Assembly (NCBI GenBank): GCA_963675135.1
Contig: OY776124.1
Location: 5,935,001-5,999,000, forward strand
Length of the DNA: 64,000 nucleotides
DNA from: Galeopsis tetrahit
Taxonomy: Eukaryota; Streptophyta; Magnoliopsida; Lamiales; Lamiaceae
Direction: 5' to 3'
The notes under the pieces were generated by a model. That model was not told the origin of the DNA and did not search any database. It saw only the letters and a program-made list of their open reading frames with translations. Every line of letters begins with the position of its first letter. The first letter of the stretch is position 1. This document shows, piece by piece, positions 53,175 to 64,000 of this stretch. The position numbers and the translations under genes were made by a program.

Positions 53175-56100
53175 CTAATCTGAAAGAGTGCCTCCTTCTG
53201 GATTTGGAACACAGAATGCGTCTAGGAGTCTCTTGTGAATAACTCTGATATGTTCTTCATCATCAATCTTCTCTTTATCAAGCAGCTCTTCTTCAAATTT
53301 CTTGATTTGATTAAAATCAACTCTTTTTCCTGAGCTGGTCATAGGACATTTCCATCTTGGAAATCCAGGAACAAGAATATTGAAATTCGCACCAGCAGAT
53401 ATCCTTAAGATCAAATTCCACAGCAGCTTGTTCTGACCTTCCATGAATTTGTCAAACATAGCATACAACTCATCTGGACCTTCAGAATCACCATACTTCC
53501 TAATAATCCAATGATCAAGTTCCCATTGCCTCTTCACTTTCATCCATTCAACTTGATGCTCTCTATCTATGAAGTAGTCAATGAACTGATCTTCATCTGC
53601 CTTCAGCTTCTGCAACCTTTCAATATGCTTTCCAATTTTCTTCTTGCTTGCATAACGACTTTCATCATTTGGATCAACAACCTTCTCCTTCTTCTCAATA
53701 ATCGCAGTAGGTTCTTTATCATCTTCAATAGCTAACTTCCTTTTGCCACTTCTGGTCTGAACCTCAGCTTCTGGAGATGCAACACCTTTGCCCTTCTCCA
53801 ATCTTTTCTGCTCATCAGTTTTAGCTTGCTCCAGCTCTGCAGTTTTAACTAATTTTCTTTTAGGCTTCCTTAGCTCTTGCATAGCAGTAGCAACATCCTT
53901 CTCTTCCGGTTCAGCACTAGACTTAGAAAAATTAACTTCCTCAACTCTACTTGCCTCTTCCCCCTTTTTGGCTTCATCATTCGCCTTAAGAGTGAAAAGA
54001 CTTGTAAAGCGAGTCATCTCCTCTTTCACAGCTTCCTTCATCGCTTCAGCAGCCAACTCAATATGCTTTTGATACGTCTTTTCATGACTCATCTTGTCAA
54101 GACGATCAGTCACCAATTCTAGCTTCCGTGAACTTGAGACTAGTTCATCCTTAAAATACGTAGTTGTCTGGCGAAGGAGTGTGTTCTGCTCTGTTAGCTC
54201 GGTGAGAACCGCTCTAGAACGCACCAACTGATCTTGTGCTTCCCGTCTCGGTTCATCAGCAATCTCAATTTTAACCCTGTAGAGCCTTTCCATTTTACTT
54301 GACTCTTCAGCTAACGAACGAGCAAATGAGATAGATCTCTTTTCAGAAAAATCAACTTGTTTTTCAAGGAAACTTTGAACTTCAGCATACATCTCTGCTC
54401 GGAAAGTTGAGTCCATCTTGTTGACCTCTCCAACAATCAAATCTCTTGAGCCGTCAACACGTGATTGGTTCTACTCCACTAACATATCTTTCACTTTGGA
54501 GTGCAGGAACTCATCAATAGCAGAGTGGACAACCTCTTTCAAATCTGACCTCATCTCTTCAAGATAACCTTCAGGAAAGACTTGAATAGACGAATGAGCT
54601 TCAACGACCACTTCTTCTTGAACTTTCTCCACAAGTTCATCTTCATCAAACATGACAGCATCCATGAACTCATCGTCTTCTTCACCAAGTTCAAAAGAGT
54701 CACCTTCTTCAGAACTTTCAGCCTCTTCTTCAATAGGTTCTGAGGTTTGAATAACAATATCAACAAGTTCTGCCTTCTTCTCTTCTTCCACTAGATCAGT
54801 CTGAGTTCCAATATCAGACGAGAACTCTTCAACCAGAACGCCATCAGGAATGCTCAATAATATTTTTACAAGATCAACTAAGGCCTTGCGAGGAAATAAT
54901 TCAGAGTGGTCTTGAACACCACTGTTTTATTTCTGTTCCATCTCCCAATCCATAAAGTTGGAGATTCCTCCCATGCCTTGAATGACCTCAAAAAGATCAT
55001 CTGTTGAGGATTTCTTCAATGCAAACCAAGTGCATATCCTGAGAAGTTTCTCAAACTGTTCTGAAGAAGTGTCGACTTCGAGAGTTGAGAGCTTCCTCTT
55101 CAAATTCTTGGACACTCGAGCATGAATTCTCTTCTCCCTTAGACACATAGGATAATATACCAGGGAATCAAATCTAACATCAGACGGGTTCTGAGCAGGT
55201 GGGGTCCCTGTCTCAGCTGTTGCAGTGGCAACTGGTGTCTTGTCTGAAGTAGATGGGTTGGAGGGTTCAACATATTTTGTTGAGGGTAAGGAAGGAATAT
55301 GGGCTGTGGTTTCTGGGGGCTCTGATGTGGCTTGGTTTGGTGTGACAACTGTTGAAGTATCAGTTGTATCCTTTATGGGAGTGTTTTGGGGATGACTGGC
55401 TCTCAGCGGATGTGCTGCCAGTACTTGTGAGGTTGAGGATACAGGTCGAGGCCTAGATCGATGTGACCTAGCCTTGGTTCGAACAGAGGAGAGAGAGGAA
55501 TTGAAACAGCTTGAGTAGAGGTACCAACCTGAGAACTCGACTCGACTGGTTGAGTAGGCGAACCAACTCTCACGAGTGTATACATTTCAGGAATTTGAAC
55601 ACTTGGCTCCTTCTCTTGTTCCGACTCCTCATCTGACTGAGTCTTTTCTGAGTCATCTGCACTTGACTCAGCTTTCGCAACTTCCTCCGATTCTTCATCA
55701 TCGGACTCGCCTTCTGAAGAGGTAGACGAAGCAGCATATGGCATCAAATCCATAGGGTTCATCTCAACTTGCCTGGGCGCAGCTGGTCTAGCAGCGACTT
55801 GCTTCCTCAAAGCCTCCTTCTTCAAATAGAATTTCAATGGATGAAACGGCTTTCCTTTACTCCAATTCGTCTTTGTTGGAAACAACATAGGTAGAAGAAT
55901 TGACAGCTTGTTTCCAAAACCAACTACGTTTGACACCACCCAATTTGCTGTGTTGGTGTCGACTCTAACAATTCTCTCGAAATACATTAAACGACCAGCC
56001 ATTAACTTGAACCAATTACCTTCTGTAATTCCATCATGTATTACTGCCATCACCCTCGCCTTAGCTAGAGTGACTGAATCATGAGAGCCGGTGGAACACA

Positions 56101-56623
56101 TCAACAATTTTGATGCGATATCGAGAAGAGTCCTGTACTTCTCTAGAAGCTCTTTCTTTTTAACCGCCGGGATTTTACCATCACGATTCAACCGAATCTT
56201 CTTGCCACAGAAGATGCTTAGATATTTGAGTTCTTGACCAAGCGCGTAATTTTCCACATCAATTGATCCAATAGGCAGCTTTAACTTCTCGAACACAACC
56301 TCACGAGTAATTTCCACTAGACTGTCTCCAACAAAAGATCTTATGGAGTCGCCTATTCTTGTTGCATTGGCAAAGAATTCTAAAACTTCTTCCTCCAAGA
56401 CGACTTGTGGAAAGGCCTCCAAATATGGTTTTAAACCACATCTCCAGCATTTTGTTAAAATTTCTTGATTATCATCAGTGTGTTTCCCTTTGAAATACAG
56501 AGATGGTTCTACATGCACCTTGTTTTCAAAAATGAACTTGCCAAGGTCAAACCTAGCCTGCATGTTAGTCCTTACATCGAAAAGAGATATGATCGACATT
56601 GTGATAGTTTGAGTAAGAATCAA
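53175..56623 (-). pseudogene. env-like coiled-coil ORF of Sirevirus E (broken)
   Basis: This long frame follows RNase H, where Sireviruses carry an extra 'env-like' ORF. The N-terminal block (56623 to about 55450) is globular (FVGDSLVEITREVVFEKLKL). Acidic S/T/E-rich linkers follow, and the C-terminal 420 residues (54440-53175) are rich in E, K and L with strong coiled-coil character. It is broken by a frameshift near 55400, a TAA at 54927-54929 and a TAG at 54471-54473; the last three segments share one frame. I see no clear transmembrane segment or signal peptide, so a true envelope role is not supported by the sequence. Confidence 0.8.
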
Positions 56624-57483
56624 AGGAATGAGATTCGCAAGAAATTTAAAGCTGAAATAGGGGAGTTAAGAACAAAATGTGGGTCAAGTTGTGTGTGGAA
56701 GATGGGTTTTGTTAGAACTGAATTTTTGATCCAATGGCCAAGATTAAAGAATTAGATCCAACGGTTGGGGCCTTTGGTATTCAGTTACGGAATCGAGAAT
56801 ATTATGTGATTTAATATTGTAAAATTTGAAATCCGCCTTTTCTATTAGTTAGGTCAGGGGAGTGTACTCATCCTACCTAGTATAGTAGAATGGTGTGCAA
56901 ACTGGGTGTATACACCGCATTTAAAATGGGAGTGTATAAATCCAATTTTAGGAATTTCCAATTTTCACATTATCAAATTACTATAGTACCCTTAATTCGA
57001 ATTGATTAAACACTTAGAGCATTCAAGTTCAAACGAGCACTTATCTTGTCTGTTCGAGTCTATCCAGAACAGACGAGTAGACTAATGTGCACAAGACGAG
57101 TTCCCCCTTCGACTGTGCTTGTCTATTCTGATCGTCGAACGACTATTTGAACCTGTCTTATCTTGCGCGACAGATTAGATGAAATACAGATAGTCGAGTA
57201 GAATAATTAAGATGAATATCAATCTAAGGCAATGATCAAGGTTTCGAACAAGATGACTTTTAACAAACTTAAGAGTCAACATAAGGCTCTTTAAGAAATC
57301 ATAGATTCCCCCTTAAATGTTTATTCTCTTAGTATTTCCCTCAGCTTTACCAGCTTCCTCATCGGGTTGTTTGGTCATCTTGTCTGACCTTGTATACCTG
57401 TCTGTTGGGTGAGTAGACGAGTGCTTTGTTCCAGTGATCTTGTCTTCTTATTTCTTAGATGTACCTGTCTGGTTAGTACATAG
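56624..57483 (-). other. spacer of E between RNase H and the env-like ORF
   Basis: There is no coding frame in this 860-bp stretch. It contains several AGACGAGTAGAC-type words shared with the gag and LTR regions of E. The AG-rich minus-strand sequence just upstream of 56623 could hold a splice acceptor for the env-like mRNA, but I cannot choose a site. Confidence 0.4.
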
Positions 57484-59661
57484 CTATAGGCAAGTAGGGT
57501 CTAGATCAATTAGTCCTAGACTAATGCATAACTCACGAAAATGAGCCTCAGCCAATGGTTTTGTGAAAATATCAGCTCTCTGAAAATCAGTATGAATCTT
57601 TTCCATGCGAATATCCTTCTTTTCTACATGATCACGAATGAAATGATGCTTCACATCAACATGCTTACAACGTGTGTGCAAAACAGGATTTTGTGTAATG
57701 GCAATTGCACTATTACTATCACAGAAAATAGGAACATTTGATTCATATATGTTGTAATCTCTAAGCTGTTGCATGAGCCAAAGTAGTTGACTACAACAGC
57801 TACCACCAGCCATGTACTCGGCTTCAGTAGTAGAGGTAGCCACACTAGTTTGCTTTTTCGAAAACCATGAAATGAGTTTTGTGCCTAAGAATTGACAAGA
57901 ACCAGATGTAGATTTCCTATCTATTCTACAGCCACCAAAATCAGAATCTGAGTAGCCACTTAGAGATAAATCATCATTTGAAGGATACCATATACCACGA
58001 TTGATGGTTCCTTTCAAATATTTCAATATCCTTTTAGTGGTTTCCATATGACTCTCTTTTGGGTTAGTTTGAAATTGAGCACATACGCTAATTGAGAATG
58101 CAATGTCAGGTCTACTAGCAGTCAAGTAAAGTAATGAACCAATAAGACCACGATAATATGTTTGATCAACACATTTACCTTGTTCGTCTGGATCCATCCT
58201 GTATGTAGGTAGCATAGGTACGCTAGTAGACTTGCATGTCTTAATACCATACTTGTCTAATAGATTTCTAGTATATTTTGCTTGATTTACGAAAATCCCT
58301 TCTGGGGTCTGTTTTACTTGAAGACCAAGAAAGTAATTCATTTCACCCATCATAGACATCTCAAATTTACTTTGCATGAGTGTTGAGAAACTTTCACTCA
58401 GCTTTTTGTTAGGTGAACCAAAAATGATGTCATCTACGTAAATTTGGACGAGTAAAATGTCTTTCCCTTCTTGTCTTCTGAACAAGGTTCTATCGACCTT
58501 GCCCTTAGTAAAACCATTTTCCAATAGAAAGAGAGAGAGTGTATCATACCATGCTCTTGGAGCTTGCTTTAATCCATATAAGGCTTTCTTTAATCTGTAT
58601 ACCTGGTCACCTTTGACTTCGAAACCTGGAGGTTGTTCAACATACACTTCTTCCGCAAGAATACCATTAAGAAACGCACTTTTAACATCCATTTGATATA
58701 CGGTAAATTTCATGTAAGCAGCATATGCAAGGAACAATCGAATGGCTTCTAGTCTAGCAACAGGAGCATATGTTTCATCATAATCTATGCCTTCAGCTTG
58801 TGAATAGCCTTGGGCTACTAGTCTAGCCTTATTCCTAACGACTACATCATTCTCATCTTTCTTATTTTTGAAAATCCATCTAGTGCCAACTACATTATGA
58901 TGTTTAGGCCTATCGACAAGTTCCCAGACGTCATTTCGAACAAACTGGTTCAACTCGTCTTGCATAGCGATGATCCAATTACTATCAGCCAATGCCTCTT
59001 TGATGGTTTTAGGCTCGATAGATGAGAGGAAACAACACCAGCAAAACAAAGATGGACTAGGTTGTTCTTGTGACTCAAAGAGTTGTCGTCTAGTCTTTAC
59101 ACCAATAGTAGAGTCACCAATGATATTTTCAGTATTATGAGCAGATTTCCATGTTTTTCTAGTCTTAGCATGCATATTATCATCATCTAGATCGATTATA
59201 GCATCATGCATTTCAATATCATTTACATCAGAAGTTTTAATAGGAGTAGACGAGTCGACTAGTTCGGGCATGTCAACTGGTCTAGTAGATTTACCTTGAG
59301 CACTTACCTTCTCCTGATCATCAGACTCGAGAGCTTTCATGAACGGGTTATAGGCTTGAACAGATCCATAAACCTTTGATTCTTGGTCAGTTTGAATCGA
59401 TAGATCAGTTACCTTCTTACTGATCTGGTCGGCAGACGAGTCCTGTAGTGATTCATCGAAAACTACATGTGGTGTTTCTTCCACACATAAGGTAGAGTAG
59501 TTGAATACTCTGAATGTTTTGCTAGTCGAGGAGTATCCCAAGAATATCCCCTCGTCTGCTTTAGCATCGAATGCATTCAACTTGTTTTTCCCATTGTTAT
59601 GGATAAAACACTTACAGCCAAATATATGGAAATATGAAATCTGGGTTTTCGACCTTTCCAT
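57484..59661 (-). CDS. pol: reverse transcriptase-RNase H of Sirevirus E
   Basis: This 725-codon frame is open to a natural-looking stop at 57484. It starts within the integrase C-terminal block (FHIFGCKCF; DEGIFLGYSS), then reverse transcriptase (WELVDRP; GTRWIFKNK; VYVEQPPGFEVKG; ALYGLKQAPRAWYDTL; active site YVDD near residues 405-410) and RNase H (GYSDSDFGG; STSGSCQFLG; SWFSKKQTSVA; STTEAEYMA). All reverse transcriptase and RNase H motifs are intact. It is separated from the upstream integrase frame by a frameshift near 59655, so as a polyprotein it is broken. The first methionine is only where the frame opens, not a true start. Confidence 0.88.
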   Translation of the reverse strand: MERSKTQISYFHIFGCKCFIHNNGKNKLNAFDAKADEGIFLGYSSTSKTFRVFNYSTLCVEETPHVVFDESLQDSSADQISKKVTDLSIQTDQESKVYGSVQAYNPFMKALESDDQEKVSAQGKSTRPVDMPELVDSSTPIKTSDVNDIEMHDAIIDLDDDNMHAKTRKTWKSAHNTENIIGDSTIGVKTRRQLFESQEQPSPSLFCWCCFLSSIEPKTIKEALADSNWIIAMQDELNQFVRNDVWELVDRPKHHNVVGTRWIFKNKKDENDVVVRNKARLVAQGYSQAEGIDYDETYAPVARLEAIRLFLAYAAYMKFTVYQMDVKSAFLNGILAEEVYVEQPPGFEVKGDQVYRLKKALYGLKQAPRAWYDTLSLFLLENGFTKGKVDRTLFRRQEGKDILLVQIYVDDIIFGSPNKKLSESFSTLMQSKFEMSMMGEMNYFLGLQVKQTPEGIFVNQAKYTRNLLDKYGIKTCKSTSVPMLPTYRMDPDEQGKCVDQTYYRGLIGSLLYLTASRPDIAFSISVCAQFQTNPKESHMETTKRILKYLKGTINRGIWYPSNDDLSLSGYSDSDFGGCRIDRKSTSGSCQFLGTKLISWFSKKQTSVATSTTEAEYMAGGSCCSQLLWLMQQLRDYNIYESNVPIFCDSNSAIAITQNPVLHTRCKHVDVKHHFIRDHVEKKDIRMEKIHTDFQRADIFTKPLAEAHFRELCISLGLIDLDPTCL

Positions 59662-60767
59662 ACCTCATAGGGCGTCTTACCTAGCGTTTTATTGATAGCA
59701 CTTCTGTTTTGGGAATGGCATGCAGTATTGATCGCTTCTGCCCAAAACTTCTGAGGAGTATTATACTCTGTCAGCATGGTCCTGCAGGCCTCCTTAAGAG
59801 TTCTATTCCTTCGTTCTGCTACTCCATTTTGTTGTGGTGTCCTTGCTGCACTAGTAAGGTGCTGGATGCCACGCTTAGAACAAAATTCTTTAATATAACA
59901 GTTAATGAATTCAGTACCCTTGTCACTACGGCTCTTGACAATGGACTGATTCTTCTCAACTTGTATCTTCTTCAACAGATCAGGTAAGAGTGTTTGTGTA
60001 TCACTCTTCTTGTGTAAGAAGACTACCCAAGTGAACTTAGAATAGTCGTCTACCACAACAAATGTGTACCTTCTACCGTTCAAAGTTGGAGGAGTTATTG
60101 GGCCATGTAGGTCCATATGTAGAAGTTCAAGAACTCTACTTGTTGAGAGGGTTGGAATAGATTTAAAGGAACCCTTTACCTGTTTACCTTTTTGACAGGC
60201 ATCGCATACATGTGATTTGAAATAGATTTCGTTGGGTATACCTTCCACAAGGTAATCTCTTGCAATCTTATTAATCACTTTAAAGTTCATGTGGCAAAGG
60301 CGTCTATGCCAAAGCCAACTGGTCTCTTTGGGTGTCTTAGTAAGAAGACAAGTGTCCCGAGGACAACTATTCCAATTCACAATGTACACACTACCTTGTC
60401 TTATGCCGACGAGTAGTACGGTATGAGTCCTCTTGTCTATGATTTCGCACTTTTGACTTTTGAACTGCACTTTGTAACCTCGATCACAAAACTGTGAAAC
60501 AAATAATAGATTATATTTCAAACCTTCTACGTATGATACATCTTGTATCTCTACGTCGCCATTTCGGATATAGCCAAAGCCTTTTGTGATGGTTGTAGAG
60601 CTGTCACCGAATATAACCTTTGGTCCTTCTTGCTCATGGTAGCTTGATAGAAGTGCCTTGGTACCAGTCATGTGGTGCGAACAACCACTGTCTATGTACC
60701 AAGTTTCTCCGATTGAGCCACCCTTCTTGTATAGATCGAGTCGACCCTGCATTAGATGATATTCCAT
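59577..60767 (-). CDS. pol: protease C-part and integrase of Sirevirus E
   Basis: This 396-codon frame carries the copia protease active site (WYIDSGCSHHMTG) near its start, the integrase zinc-binding motif (LWHRRLCHMN ... CDACQKGKQ), and the catalytic core with Asp in LLHMDLHGP, Asp in SDKGTEFIN and Glu in QQNGVAERRN. The frame leaves the correct register near 59655, just before the IFGC block, where the next frame (57484-59661) takes over. A TAA at 60768-60770 directly upstream separates it from gag. It is part of a disrupted polyprotein. Confidence 0.85.
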   Translation of the reverse strand: MEYHLMQGRLDLYKKGGSIGETWYIDSGCSHHMTGTKALLSSYHEQEGPKVIFGDSSTTITKGFGYIRNGDVEIQDVSYVEGLKYNLLFVSQFCDRGYKVQFKSQKCEIIDKRTHTVLLVGIRQGSVYIVNWNSCPRDTCLLTKTPKETSWLWHRRLCHMNFKVINKIARDYLVEGIPNEIYFKSHVCDACQKGKQVKGSFKSIPTLSTSRVLELLHMDLHGPITPPTLNGRRYTFVVVDDYSKFTWVVFLHKKSDTQTLLPDLLKKIQVEKNQSIVKSRSDKGTEFINCYIKEFCSKRGIQHLTSAARTPQQNGVAERRNRTLKEACRTMLTEYNTPQKFWAEAINTACHSQNRSAINKTLGKTPYEVWKGRKPRFHISIYLAVSVLSITMGKTS

Positions 60768-60770
60768 AAT

Positions 60771-61787
60771 TTAGGTACCCTCCTTGTCTATTGGGGTCCT
60801 GGGGGGTTAGTCGAGTTCAATGGAATCCAAATGTACATTGGAGTTCTGAACAAGTTTGATCTTCTAAGCTTTTGACCATATTTGTTGCAAAATAAGACCC
60901 TATTGTCCTTGTCTGGCCTATCCTCAGTCCTGGGGTCTACTCGTCTGAGGTAGCCTTTTGACTTAACCTCTACTTGAGTAGGCACCGGTCTGTGATAGTC
61001 AGAGTAGGGCTTGTATGCATTGGGGCCATATGGTTTATAGACATGTTTAGGTCTTTCTTCTCCTTTGATATCATACGATTCAGGCGGAGGATATAAGACG
61101 GGTTGAATACGATATTTTGGAGCCATATTCCTAGGCCTAGACGAGTAGAGCTGAGACTGCCTTATGAAAGGAGGTCTAGGCTCTTTCCATCTAGTTTGTA
61201 CTTGTCTCCTCAGGATACCAGTCCTCGTATCTGACCTGATTAGGTCGTCCACGATTTCTAGTCCTTTGTTGACTTGTGTTAAACAGAACAGCCTTGTTGT
61301 TAACATTCTTTTTACCTCCCTTGGTAATTGGAGTGTTAACTTGAGTCTGTTTGGGTACAGTGCCTTCAGATGGAGTTCCAATATCGTATATCATTGGTCA
61401 TTTTCCTTTATCATTAGTCAAAGAGCTTGAGATGAAAATAGTAGGGTTCTTAGGGACTTGAGTAGACGAGTTAGGTGTTTCAGCACCTATGCCTGTCTTG
61501 TCAGCAGGAGCCCTATACCTATCTGACAATTCAAGGTTAGCCTTAGAGGAGTTAACCAGGTCAGTAAGTTTAAGGTCTAGAGTGACAACCTCGGTTTCTA
61601 AGAACTTATTACGTTCTTCAAGCTTTTTGTACTTACTTTTTAAAACATTGAATTCATTTTTCTCAGTTGTATGTGTCTGAAGTAGGTCTTGATATAACCT
61701 GTCTGTCAATGCACACTTTTATTTGAGTTGCCTTAACTCTTCAGTCAAGCGTTCATTTAGGACTGTTATATTAGGATCTACTTTAGA
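60771..61787 (-). pseudogene. gag-protease linker of E (broken)
   Basis: The frame of gag continues past its stop but is interrupted at TAG 61788-61790, TAA 61719-61721 and TGA 61398-61400. It then moves to another register between about 61200 and 61160 (EPRPPFIRQSQLYSS onward). A coiled-coil stretch (LKSKYKKLEERNKFLETEV) and a basic, proline-rich linker can still be read. These lesions mean no intact gag-pol is made from this copy. Confidence 0.8.
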
Positions 61788-63320
61788 CTAAGCTTCCTTA
61801 AGATCAATGATTTCCTGTTTTAATGCAATGTTCTCGTCGTTGACTTCAATGAATGTCTGGTTAGCAAGTAGGAGGTCGTCTTCAACTGCACTAGTAGAGT
61901 GCTGAAGGCTACTCCCTACTTTGCTACTGGCAGTATCACTTTCATCAGAGTCCGATTCATCACAAGATTGAAAGGAAGTAGCACATGATACCTCTTGGTC
62001 GATTTTAGCCATGCAGCATAGACCATCATCTACTATGAAGGCTTCATCGTGATCTGGATCAGACGGGTAGCTAGATGAGGACGATGGCAACTCGTCTGAG
62101 TCAGAATCAGAGTCATCATTGGCCATCATTGCCTTCTTGCCACGGTTGTATCTTCTTTCCCTTCGTGCTTTGCGTTCTTCTCGATCATCAGTGCTCAGGT
62201 CTGGACATTCATATATGTAGTGACCTGGTTTCTCACAGTTATAGCACAAGAGATCATTAGTAGCCTTTTTAATAGGAGAGTTATTCCTTCGTTTATCACG
62301 TCTATCAGAACGAGTAATTTTCCTACCATCAGACTCTCTATCTTGTCTGTTACCTTTCGAGACTTCGTCTCTCCTTTCGGACGAGTTTCGGTCTCGTCTG
62401 GTCTCAGACGAGTTCTTAGAAGCAGACCCTCTATGATCTCTATAGAACTTCTTATATCTTCCGAAATGTTTATTCAGCCTATCAAACTTTCTAACCATGA
62501 GGCTTACCTGATCCTTCAGACTAAGATCAGTATCTAACTCGTCTTTCACAGAAGCAGACCTAGTCTTAGACTTTGACCTGTCTACCTTAGACGAACTAGA
62601 CTTAAAAGCAACATTCTTAGATACATCATGTTCTCTGTCACTACTTGCTATGGGTTCATCTTCGTCTAAATCAAACTCATGGGCCTTTAGAGTTTGAAAC
62701 ATGGTCTCTACTGTCCACACGTCTATATCTTGGGTATTCTTAACAAGCATTTTTACCATTTTCCATCGACTATCAAGGCTTTTGAGAATCCTAAGATTGA
62801 TTTCACGTGAAGTATATGATTTACCAAGGACTTCCAAGTCATTCATGATTTTGGTAAAACGAGTATCCAACTGGTCAATTGTTTCACCAGCTTTCATATG
62901 AAATGATTCAAATCTTTGGACTGCTGTGGAAAGCTTGATTTCTTTGATTAAGGATGTCCCTTCACAAATGATAGCTAAGCGATCCCACATTTCTTTGGCA
63001 GTTTTACATTTTAACATTTTTCCTAGATACTCGTTAGGAAGAGTGTGTAAGATGTAATTCTTGGCCAAGCTATCCAAATTATTCTGCCTCATTTCTTCTG
63101 AGGTTAGTTCTGACCTTGGTTTCTTGACGAGAGTACCCACGGGTTGGTCCTTGTCGAGGGCAGCAGTATTGGGGATCATGGTCACGATTGGACCTTCAGT
63201 GATGACGGAGATCATTAAGTCGTGAGTGGAACTGAAGATGGCCTCCATCCTCAGCTTCCAATAGTCATAGTCCTGAACCTGGAACTTCGGTAACTTGTTA
63301 GCACTAATTTCGAGCGACAT
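61788..63320 (-). CDS. gag: gag of Sirevirus E (C-terminally truncated)
   Basis: This 510-codon frame begins MSLEISANKLPKF, 168 nt downstream of the LTR. It has the copia gag capsid region (YDYWKLRMEAIF; AKEMWDRLA; FESFHMKAGETIDQLDTRF), a basic R/S/K-rich part, a zinc knuckle CYNCEKPGHYIYEC near residues 357-370, and an acidic D/S-rich tail. A TAG at 61788 ends it early compared with the homologous sequence that continues downstream. The truncated protein still contains the capsid and nucleocapsid parts. Confidence 0.88.
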   Translation of the reverse strand: MSLEISANKLPKFQVQDYDYWKLRMEAIFSSTHDLMISVITEGPIVTMIPNTAALDKDQPVGTLVKKPRSELTSEEMRQNNLDSLAKNYILHTLPNEYLGKMLKCKTAKEMWDRLAIICEGTSLIKEIKLSTAVQRFESFHMKAGETIDQLDTRFTKIMNDLEVLGKSYTSREINLRILKSLDSRWKMVKMLVKNTQDIDVWTVETMFQTLKAHEFDLDEDEPIASSDREHDVSKNVAFKSSSSKVDRSKSKTRSASVKDELDTDLSLKDQVSLMVRKFDRLNKHFGRYKKFYRDHRGSASKNSSETRRDRNSSERRDEVSKGNRQDRESDGRKITRSDRRDKRRNNSPIKKATNDLLCYNCEKPGHYIYECPDLSTDDREERKARRERRYNRGKKAMMANDDSDSDSDELPSSSSSYPSDPDHDEAFIVDDGLCCMAKIDQEVSCATSFQSCDESDSDESDTASSKVGSSLQHSTSAVEDDLLLANQTFIEVNDENIALKQEIIDLKEA

Positions 63321-63474
63321 GATTCAAGAAGATACGTATAGCACAGTATAGTATTATGAAACAAATATTTTTAAGAACAGCGATAAAGAACACGTAAGAG
63401 CACGTACAATCACGGACCAAGACTTTACTCAAGCCTTAAGTCGGTTATCAAGAAACAGCAGTTCGTAAACTACT

Positions 63475-63486
63475 ACTCTGATACCA
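63475..63486 (-). other. primer binding site of E
   Basis: On the minus strand TGGTATCAGAGT starts two bases after the 5' LTR end. It is the initiator methionine tRNA primer site usual for copia elements. Confidence 0.9.
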
Positions 63487-63488
63487 CT

Positions 63489-64000
63489 TGTAGGTCCCAA
63501 GTTGAGTTTAATAACGAGTAAGCTAGTGAAAATGTCTAGGGGGGGTGAATAGACTTTTCAAAAATCATTCGATATATCAAAGTACAATATGCGGAATAAT
63601 GAAATTAATCAATGAGCCCAATTTTAGTTTATACTCAACTTATTTCGAGAACTCTGTTTTAATGTTTACGCAACTAATCTTGTTCAGTTATGGAGATAAA
63701 CAGTTAATCAATCAAACAACAAACAAATCAAACACGAGATTTATAGTGGTTCGACAACTTGTCTACATCCACTCTCACAAACCCAATTGTGATATTCTTA
63801 TTAACTCGTCCAATGGAGTAATGTGTTCTTGTAGCTTTAAGTCCCAAGAAATAAGACTTAGATCTTCTCGAAAACACTACCAAGTGCCTCTTCGATCTAA
63901 CTAGCTATTTTACAAGTAACTAGCAACTTGAAACAAAAACAACAAAATAAAACTTCTTTGTCTTCAGTAGTAGCCTTCTTGTTCTTCACTTGTCTTCTGG
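63489..64000 (-). repeat. 5' LTR of E, partial
   Basis: This is the 3' portion of the upstream LTR, matching 51715 onward. By length of the partner LTR, about 765 bp more should lie beyond the window. Confidence 0.93.

Larger units (their letters stand above)
51715..64000 (-). mobile_element. Sirevirus-like Ty1/copia retrotransposon E (5' LTR runs out of the window)
   Basis: E lies on the minus strand. Order from right to left: 5' LTR (63489 onward), primer site, gag, protease-integrase, reverse transcriptase-RNase H, spacer, env-like frame, polypurine tract, 3' LTR (51715-52991). The env-like frame between RNase H and the 3' LTR and the large size (over 12 kb) are features of the Sirevirus (Maximus/SIRE) lineage. 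It interrupts F. Several stops and frameshifts make it non-autonomous. In the 512 bp I could compare, the LTRs differ at about seven positions plus one indel. Confidence 0.9.

Overview
This window is nuclear DNA of a flowering plant, most likely a eudicot. It shows interrupted plant genes with GT-AG introns, a 254-residue cytosolic triosephosphate isomerase, Athila-type Ty3/gypsy and Sirevirus-type Ty1/copia retrotransposons, Stowaway, Tourist, Mutator-like and hAT-like elements, and a tRNA-derived SINE. I cannot name the species from the sequence. Nothing bacterial (operons, Shine-Dalgarno sites, CRISPR) is present.

Region 1 (1-16.4 kb) is gene space. Two genes lie on the minus strand and both can be modelled completely. 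The first is cytosolic triosephosphate isomerase (679-3722, 9 exons). The second is a conserved plant coiled-coil protein of uncertain function (6183-16343, 18 exons, 672 codons). Their introns and the space between them carry small insertions: a Stowaway MITE, a 417-bp element with a perfect 10-bp target duplication, a Stowaway nested in a Tourist-like MITE, and several local tandem duplications. One of these copied part of an exon with its splice site damaged.

Region 2 (16.4-18.6 kb) begins with a Mutator-like element (16553-17788). It has 42-bp perfect terminal inverted repeats and a perfect 9-bp target duplication, and sits only 210 bp upstream of the start codon of the coiled-coil gene. 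Repeat-derived C-rich DNA follows.

Region 3 (18558-47611) is one old Athila-type retrotransposon, A, opened up by later insertions. Its 5' LTR contains a deletion-derivative copia element, C (19355-23246, minus strand), and a MITE (23873-24224). Its 3' internal region contains a much younger sister Athila, B (30788-41435). Its 3' LTR contains a large Mutator-like element, D (44132-47366), with captured gene-like exons. A is a pseudogene with many lesions. B has full gag and pol reading frames that meet at a 4-nt ATGA stop/start overlap, and nearly identical LTRs. A and B share a hairpin next to a polypurine-like tract, a short inverted motif just after pol, an overlapping upstream ORF before gag, and 1.2-1.7 kb of non-coding 3' sequence.

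Region 4 (47.6-51.7 kb) is a patchwork: an hAT-like element containing a tandem array that resembles snRNA-gene promoters, a SINE with a 16-bp target duplication, a decayed relative of the 16.5-kb Mutator-like element, a very small LTR retrotransposon (TRIM), and a copia integrase fragment, F.

Region 5 (51715 to the window end) is a Sirevirus-like copia element, E, on the minus strand. It has a complete 3' LTR, an env-like reading frame with two nonsense codons and a frameshift, reverse transcriptase-RNase H, protease-integrase, gag, primer binding site, and the first 512 bp of its 5' LTR. E is inserted into F. All coordinates and splice sites were read by hand; no database search was run.
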